64,000 nt of DNA, from positions 1,736,001-1,800,000 of the forward strand of contig NZ_OY781106.1 in the NCBI RefSeq assembly GCF_963676475.1, given 5' to 3'. The position numbers and the translations under genes are program-made. Below are positions 60,084 to 64,000 of this stretch, in pieces. The stretch comes from an uncultured Celeribacter sp. (lineage in GTDB: Bacteria; Pseudomonadota; Alphaproteobacteria; Rhodobacterales; Rhodobacteraceae). Below the pieces are notes generated by a model, which saw nothing but the letters and a program-made list of their open reading frames with translations, did not search any database and was not told the DNA's origin. The stretch's first letter is position 1; each line of letters starts with the position of its first letter.

Positions 60084-60185
60084 GGCCGGCTCCTATGGTG
60101 AACAGAGATGACCGGAAAATACCCATGACAAAATTATCGTTAATATGGCAGTATATCCGAACATTCCGGAAATTAAGTTGCCAAT

Positions 60186-61052
60186 ATGCCAAGCCTCACC
60201 CTGCTCGAAAGTTTCATGGCCACCGCCCGCACAGGCTCCTTTGCCGAGGCCGCGAGGCAGCTTGGCGTGTCCTCCTCCGCCATCGGCAAATCCGTTCAGA
60301 GACTGGAGGAAGAGCTGGGCGTCACCCTGTTTCAACGCACCACGCGGCAGGTGTCGCTCACCGAGGATGGGCGTTTGTTGCTGGCCGGGGTCTCGCCTGC
60401 GCTTGAGGCCTTGGGAGAGACCGTGGAGACTCTGCGCGACCGGACGGGGCGGATCGAGGGGCCGCTCACGGTCAGCGTGCCTTTGGCCGGGCATCATATG
60501 CTGGACCAAGCTTTCAGTGATTTCCTGCGCAAGACGCCCGGTGTGACGCTGGAAATTCGCTATGAAGATCAGATGGTTGATCTGATTTCTAAAGGCGTCG
60601 ACCTGGGCATTCGCAACGGCCCGCTGCGCGACAGCACGTTGAAACAGCGGCCCTTTCGCCCCTATCACCACCGGCTCTACGCCTCGCCTGACTATCTGAC
60701 GCAGCGCGGCTCCCCGAGCCTCGCCACCCTGCCCGATCATTCGCGGATCGCGTTGCGGCTTAGCACCTCTGGCGTGGTTCAGCCGTGGTTGCGACGCGAC
60801 GGGCGGCCCTTGGCTTTGCCCGCGCCGCGCCTCATCGTCAATGCCATTGACAGTGCCCGCAATGCCGCGCGGCTGGGTCTCGGGATTGCCTGGCTGCCGG
60901 GTTTCGTGGTGCAGGAGGACTTGGCCCAAGGGCGCCTGATACAGATTCTCGACGATGAGATGGGCGAAGACGGCATGTTCTACCTCGTCTGGCCAGCCTC
61001 GCGCGCCCTGCCCCGCCGATTGCGCGCGCTGATCGATCACCTCGTCGCATGA
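60186..61052 (+). CDS. LysR-family transcriptional regulator
   Basis: Protein of 288 aa. N-terminal winged helix: LTLLESFMATARTGSFAEAA, RQLGVSSSAIGKSVQRLEEE. The C-terminal periplasmic-binding-like effector domain covers residues 90-288. It belongs to the CrgA/DhmR-like branch by its LTVSVPLAGHHMLDQAFSDF segment. It is divergent from the MFS gene. The 102-bp gap contains AT-rich TTATCGTTAATATGGCAGTA and TTCCGGAA, where a LysR site is expected. Confidence 0.92.
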   Translation: MPSLTLLESFMATARTGSFAEAARQLGVSSSAIGKSVQRLEEELGVTLFQRTTRQVSLTEDGRLLLAGVSPALEALGETVETLRDRTGRIEGPLTVSVPLAGHHMLDQAFSDFLRKTPGVTLEIRYEDQMVDLISKGVDLGIRNGPLRDSTLKQRPFRPYHHRLYASPDYLTQRGSPSLATLPDHSRIALRLSTSGVVQPWLRRDGRPLALPAPRLIVNAIDSARNAARLGLGIAWLPGFVVQEDLAQGRLIQILDDEMGEDGMFYLVWPASRALPRRLRALIDHLVA

Positions 61053-61078
61053 AAACGGGGCGCGTCACCGCACCCCGC
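61053..61078 (-). terminator. Rho-independent terminator of argF
   Basis: On the minus strand CGGGGTGCG-GTGA-CGCGCCCCG is followed by TTTTC. It is 20 bases beyond the argF stop and lies against the end of the LysR gene. Confidence 0.7.
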
Positions 61079-61098
61079 CTAAATCTCTGAAAGCTTTT

Positions 61099-62028
61099 TT
61101 ATTTGCTCTCGACACACCAGCGCATGATCGCCTTTTGCGCGTGGAGACGGTTTTCCGCCTCGTCGAAAATCACCGACTGCGGGCCGTCCATCACGTTGTT
61201 CGTCACCTCATCGCCGCGGTGCGCGGGCAGGCAATGCATGAACAAAGCGTCGGGGTGCGCATGTGACATCAGCTTGCGATCCACCCGGTAGGGCCGAAGC
61301 TGGTTGTGGCGACGTTCGCGGGCCGAGGCCGGATCATGCATCGAGACCCAGGTGTCGGTGACCACGAGATCGGCGCCTGCGACAGCCTCTTCGGCGTTGC
61401 GGGTGATCTCGATGGTCGATCCTTTGGCACGCGCCTCTTCGACAAACCCCATCTCGGGATCGAGCGGTTCAGGACCTGCAAAGGTCATGTCGAACCCGAA
61501 CTGACCGGCGGCATGGATAAACGACGCACAGACATTGTTGCCATCGCCCAACCAGACGACTTTCTTGCCCTTGATCGAGCCGCGATGCTCCTCATAGGTC
61601 AGGATGTCGGCCATGATCTGGCAGGGGTGGGTCCGGTTCGTCAGCCCGTTGATCACCGGCACGGAGGCATATTCCGCCATCTCCAAAAGCGTTTGCTCTT
61701 CGAAGGTGCGGATCATGATCATGTCGACGTAACGCGACAACACGCGGGCGGTGTCGGCGATGGTTTCGCCGTGGCCCAGTTGCATATCGGCCCCCGAAAG
61801 CACCATGGTCTGACCGCCCATCTGGCGCACGCCCACGTCGAACGACACACGCGTCCGGGTCGAGGGTTTCTCGAAAATCAGCGCGACCATTTTGTCTTTG
61901 AGCGGCTGTTCCGCATCGAGCGCGGCTTTCGGTTTGTCGTAACGCGCGTTCTTGGTGAGCTTCGCGGTTTCGATGATCCGGTGCAGGTCTTTCGCTTCGG
62001 TTTTGTGAATGTCGAGGAAGTGGTTCAT
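61099..62028 (-). CDS. argF: Ornithine carbamoyltransferase
   Basis: Protein of 309 aa. The carbamoyl-phosphate motif STRTR in EKPSTRTRVSFDVG, the HPCQ motif, and HCLPAHRGDEV for ornithine binding are present. It makes citrulline from ornithine and carbamoyl phosphate. It follows argD by 20 bases, so the two form an arginine biosynthesis operon argD-argF, with a terminator after argF. Confidence 0.97.
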   Translation of the reverse strand: MNHFLDIHKTEAKDLHRIIETAKLTKNARYDKPKAALDAEQPLKDKMVALIFEKPSTRTRVSFDVGVRQMGGQTMVLSGADMQLGHGETIADTARVLSRYVDMIMIRTFEEQTLLEMAEYASVPVINGLTNRTHPCQIMADILTYEEHRGSIKGKKVVWLGDGNNVCASFIHAAGQFGFDMTFAGPEPLDPEMGFVEEARAKGSTIEITRNAEEAVAGADLVVTDTWVSMHDPASARERRHNQLRPYRVDRKLMSHAHPDALFMHCLPAHRGDEVTNNVMDGPQSVIFDEAENRLHAQKAIMRWCVESK

Positions 62029-62048
62029 AGGTCTGGTCTCTTCGTCTG

Positions 62049-63215
62049 TCAGAGCGCGCTGGCGGCGGCATCAATCCGCGACACGGCCTCGGCAATCTCT
62101 TCGTCACTGATATTCAGCGCGGGCAAGAGCCGCACCACGTTGTCGGCGGCGGGCACGGTGAGGACACCATGCTCATAGCCTTTGCCCACCAGATCGGCGG
62201 GCGCGATTTTGCATTTGAGGCCCAGCATGAGGCCTTCGCCACGGACGGCCTCAAAGACATCCGGGTGATCGGCCACGAGGCCTTCGAGTTTCTGGCGCAT
62301 CAGCCCCGCCTTGCGGTTCACCTCGGCGAGGAAGTCGGGATTGGACACGATCTCCATCACCTTCAGCCCGATGGCACAGCCCAGAGGATTGCCACCATAG
62401 GTGGACCCGTGCGTGCCTGCGGTCATGCCGGATGCCGCGTCTTCGGTCGCCAGAGCGGCCCCCAGAGGAAAGCCCCCGCCGATGCCTTTGGCAACCATCA
62501 TGATGTCGGGCGTCACGCCAGCGTATTCATGAGCGAAAAGTTTGCCGGTCCGCGCGACGCCGCATTGCACCTCGTCGAACATCAACAGGCAGCCTTTGGC
62601 CTCCGCAATCGCGCGCAACAGTTTCAGTGCCTCGTCGGGGACGACACGAATGCCGCCCTCGCCCTGCACCGGCTCGATCAGGATCGCCGCGGTTTTGTCG
62701 GTGACGTGATCGGCCACGCTGTCCCACTCACCAAACGGCAGATGCACAAACCCGGGCATCAGGGGGCCAAAGCCCTTGACCATCTTGTCCGTACCGGAGG
62801 CGGCAATCGCGCCGGTGGAGCGACCATGGAAACAGCCCTCAAAGGTGATGATCTCGGTCTTTTCCGGCTGGCCTTTTTCATACCAATATTTGCGCGCCAT
62901 CTTGATCGCCAGCTCGGCCGCTTCTGTGCCGGAGTTGGTGAAGAAACAAGTGTCGGCAAAGGTCAGCTCGACCAGCTTGTCGGCCAGAGCTTCCTGCGCC
63001 GGGATCTTGTAAAGGTTCGAGACGTGCCAGAGCGTATCCGCCTGAGATTTCAACGTCTCGGCCAGTTCCGGGTTGGCGTGGCCCAGCGTGTTCACCGCGA
63101 TGCCCGCGCCCAGATCGAGGAAACGTCGCCCGTCCGCCTCGAAAAGCCAGGAGCCTTCGCCTTTGACGAAGGACAGCGGAGCCCGGTTGTAGGTCGGCAG
63201 AACGGGTGTGATCAT
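62049..63215 (-). CDS. argD: Acetylornithine aminotransferase
   Basis: PLP enzyme of 388 aa, class III aminotransferase. The Lys is in MMVAKGIGGGFPLGA; the phosphate site includes TNSGTEAAELAIKMAR; and LMFDEVQCGVARTG gives the Asp-Gln pair. It makes N-acetylornithine and may also act as a succinyldiaminopimelate aminotransferase. The ATG at 63215 has AGAGGA upstream. It is the first gene of argD-argF. Confidence 0.95.
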   Translation of the reverse strand: MITPVLPTYNRAPLSFVKGEGSWLFEADGRRFLDLGAGIAVNTLGHANPELAETLKSQADTLWHVSNLYKIPAQEALADKLVELTFADTCFFTNSGTEAAELAIKMARKYWYEKGQPEKTEIITFEGCFHGRSTGAIAASGTDKMVKGFGPLMPGFVHLPFGEWDSVADHVTDKTAAILIEPVQGEGGIRVVPDEALKLLRAIAEAKGCLLMFDEVQCGVARTGKLFAHEYAGVTPDIMMVAKGIGGGFPLGAALATEDAASGMTAGTHGSTYGGNPLGCAIGLKVMEIVSNPDFLAEVNRKAGLMRQKLEGLVADHPDVFEAVRGEGLMLGLKCKIAPADLVGKGYEHGVLTVPAADNVVRLLPALNISDEEIAEAVSRIDAAASAL

Positions 63216-63439
63216 CGGTCTTATTCCTCTGAAAATGAGAGGCCTCATGGGTGGCGAAAGCCAGCGGGCCTGTCAACGGTTGGGACGGGGATTTTGCGGT
63301 ATTTTGTAAGGTTTGCGCCAGTTTGGCGCGTTTTGTGCCGTGGACATCACGTCTTGGCACAGTTGAACGGACGTCTTACGCGTTACGGCGTCGACGTCGG
63401 ATGATACGGGCATATGTGCGGATCATGTTCATAAGATGC

Positions 63440-63469
63440 GCTTTACGGGCAAAGCGCGGGCGCTGTCAA
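63440..63469 (-). promoter_or_regulatory. Candidate sigma-70 promoter of argD-argF
   Basis: On the minus strand TTGACA (63469-63464), an 18-base spacer and TAAAGC (63445-63440) resemble a -35/-10 pair. It lies about 225 bases upstream of argD and just after the protease stop. The -10 is weak. The rest of 63216-63488 shows no other feature. Confidence 0.3.
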
Positions 63470-63488
63470 AGACTATTTCGAGAACCGC

Positions 63489-64000
63489 TCAATTTGCCGA
63501 CAGGAATTTGGAATTGCCGACCGAGCGCGATGTTGAAGCCCCCCCAACGGTGATGCGCTTGGCCACCGCCGGTTTCGCCGCAACTTGCGGGGCGCCCAGG
63601 GCGATCTGACGTTTCAGCGCCGACACCCGGTCGATCAGCGACATGCCAAAACCCACCTTGCGCCCGTCCCGTGTGCCCAATGCAGAGACAACCGACACAA
63701 TCGCGGGCCGCACCCCGTCATAGGCAAAGACCGGTGCCCCCGAAGAGCCAAAGGTGATGTCGCAATCGAAGCTGTAGATGTCGTCGAAATAATCCAGCAC
63801 ATGGCATTCGCGCTGGATCGACAAAACGGCATTCCGCCCCCGCCCATAGGAAGCGACCATCAGTTCGCCACGGGGTTTCGAACCGCGATGCACCGGGAAA
63901 GGCCGCGCCAAAGCTGAGGGAATCGGAGACGCCAGTTTGATCAACGCCACATCGGTGCGGATGGTCGCTGGGCTGACATCGCGGCGGGTATCGTAACCGG
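63489..64000 (-). CDS. Trypsin-like serine protease, 5' end beyond the window
   Basis: The C-terminal 169 residues of an S1-family protease are visible. The catalytic Asp is in TIRTDVALIKLASP, and the nucleophile is in DITFGSSGAPVFAYDG. The His and the signal peptide must lie outside the window. After the protease fold comes a tail (KPAVAKRITVGGASTSRSVG). The frame is open through base 64000. It is probably a secreted or periplasmic protease, common as single genes in Rhodobacteraceae. Confidence 0.85.
   Translation of the reverse strand, partial: GYDTRRDVSPATIRTDVALIKLASPIPSALARPFPVHRGSKPRGELMVASYGRGRNAVLSIQRECHVLDYFDDIYSFDCDITFGSSGAPVFAYDGVRPAIVSVVSALGTRDGRKVGFGMSLIDRVSALKRQIALGAPQVAAKPAVAKRITVGGASTSRSVGNSKFLSAN

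Noticed and set aside
1..64000. CRISPR arrays, insertion sequences, integrases, prophage genes and rRNA operons
   Set aside because: No regularly spaced repeats, transposase or integrase motifs, phage structural genes or rRNA-like sequence were seen.

Overview
The window looks like chromosomal DNA from an alphaproteobacterium of the Rhodobacteraceae (Roseobacter lineage). This rests on gene content (Hint-domain protein, GFA and DUF1992 proteins, an entericidin-like lipoprotein, PCu(A)C with DUF2946, maeB, prpE and meaB), the GC-rich coding style, frequent ATGA overlaps and the family-typical neighbour order. It is an inference from recognised families; no database search was possible. I found no IS element, prophage, integrase, CRISPR array or rRNA operon.

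Layout. 0-7 kb: maleylpyruvate isomerase-like protein, di-haem cytochrome c peroxidase, tRNA-Gly(TCC), a DNA-protein crosslink (SRAP) protein, GFA protein, a periplasmic 5'-nucleotidase and a TetR regulator divergent from a small membrane protein. 7-11 kb: pyrD, a MATE exporter and two hotdog thioesterases. 11-19.4 kb: a fatty-acid beta-oxidation locus with two tandem MerR paralogues, acyl-CoA dehydrogenase, GST, thiolase, an uncharacterised NTF2-like protein and the enoyl-CoA hydratase/3-hydroxyacyl-CoA dehydrogenase. 19.4-24.4 kb: Hint protein, sulfotransferase, degenerate M48-like membrane protein and SPOR protein. 24.4-29 kb: a tight nucleoside salvage operon, cdd-deoA-deoB-add-upp. 29-37 kb: maeB, prpE and a phosphorelay pair (hybrid kinase with Hpt, and an NtrC-type regulator lacking GAFTGA). 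37-41 kb: nadK, glyA and small membrane proteins. 41-45 kb: lepA between two AT-rich accessory genes, one a DUF3800 protein. 45-50 kb: DUF4336, tyrosine phosphatase, sirtuin, 2OG-oxygenase-like protein, copper chaperone genes and rpmB. 50-64 kb: meaB, hrpB, TrkH, gnd, NUDIX, PiT phosphate transporter, MFS/LysR pair, argF-argD and a truncated trypsin-like protease.

Metabolic links. Beta-oxidation, prpE, meaB and maeB fit growth on fatty acids and short-chain acyl-CoAs with a malic-enzyme outlet to pyruvate. The deo/cdd/upp operon, periplasmic nucleotidase and pyrD cover pyrimidine supply and nucleoside recycling.

Less ordinary signals are mostly non-coding: a recurrent post-stop motif (TGAGTATTT...), two related intergenic elements at 14.6-14.8 and 47.3-47.5 kb, an exact 21-bp repeat at 3.6 and 53.3 kb, a 117-bp block of competing inverted repeats at 46.4 kb, and structured leaders near glyA and downstream of the entericidin gene. 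Several proteins lack a hallmark residue of their family (Hint, M48-like, 2OG-oxygenase, NtrC GAFTGA).
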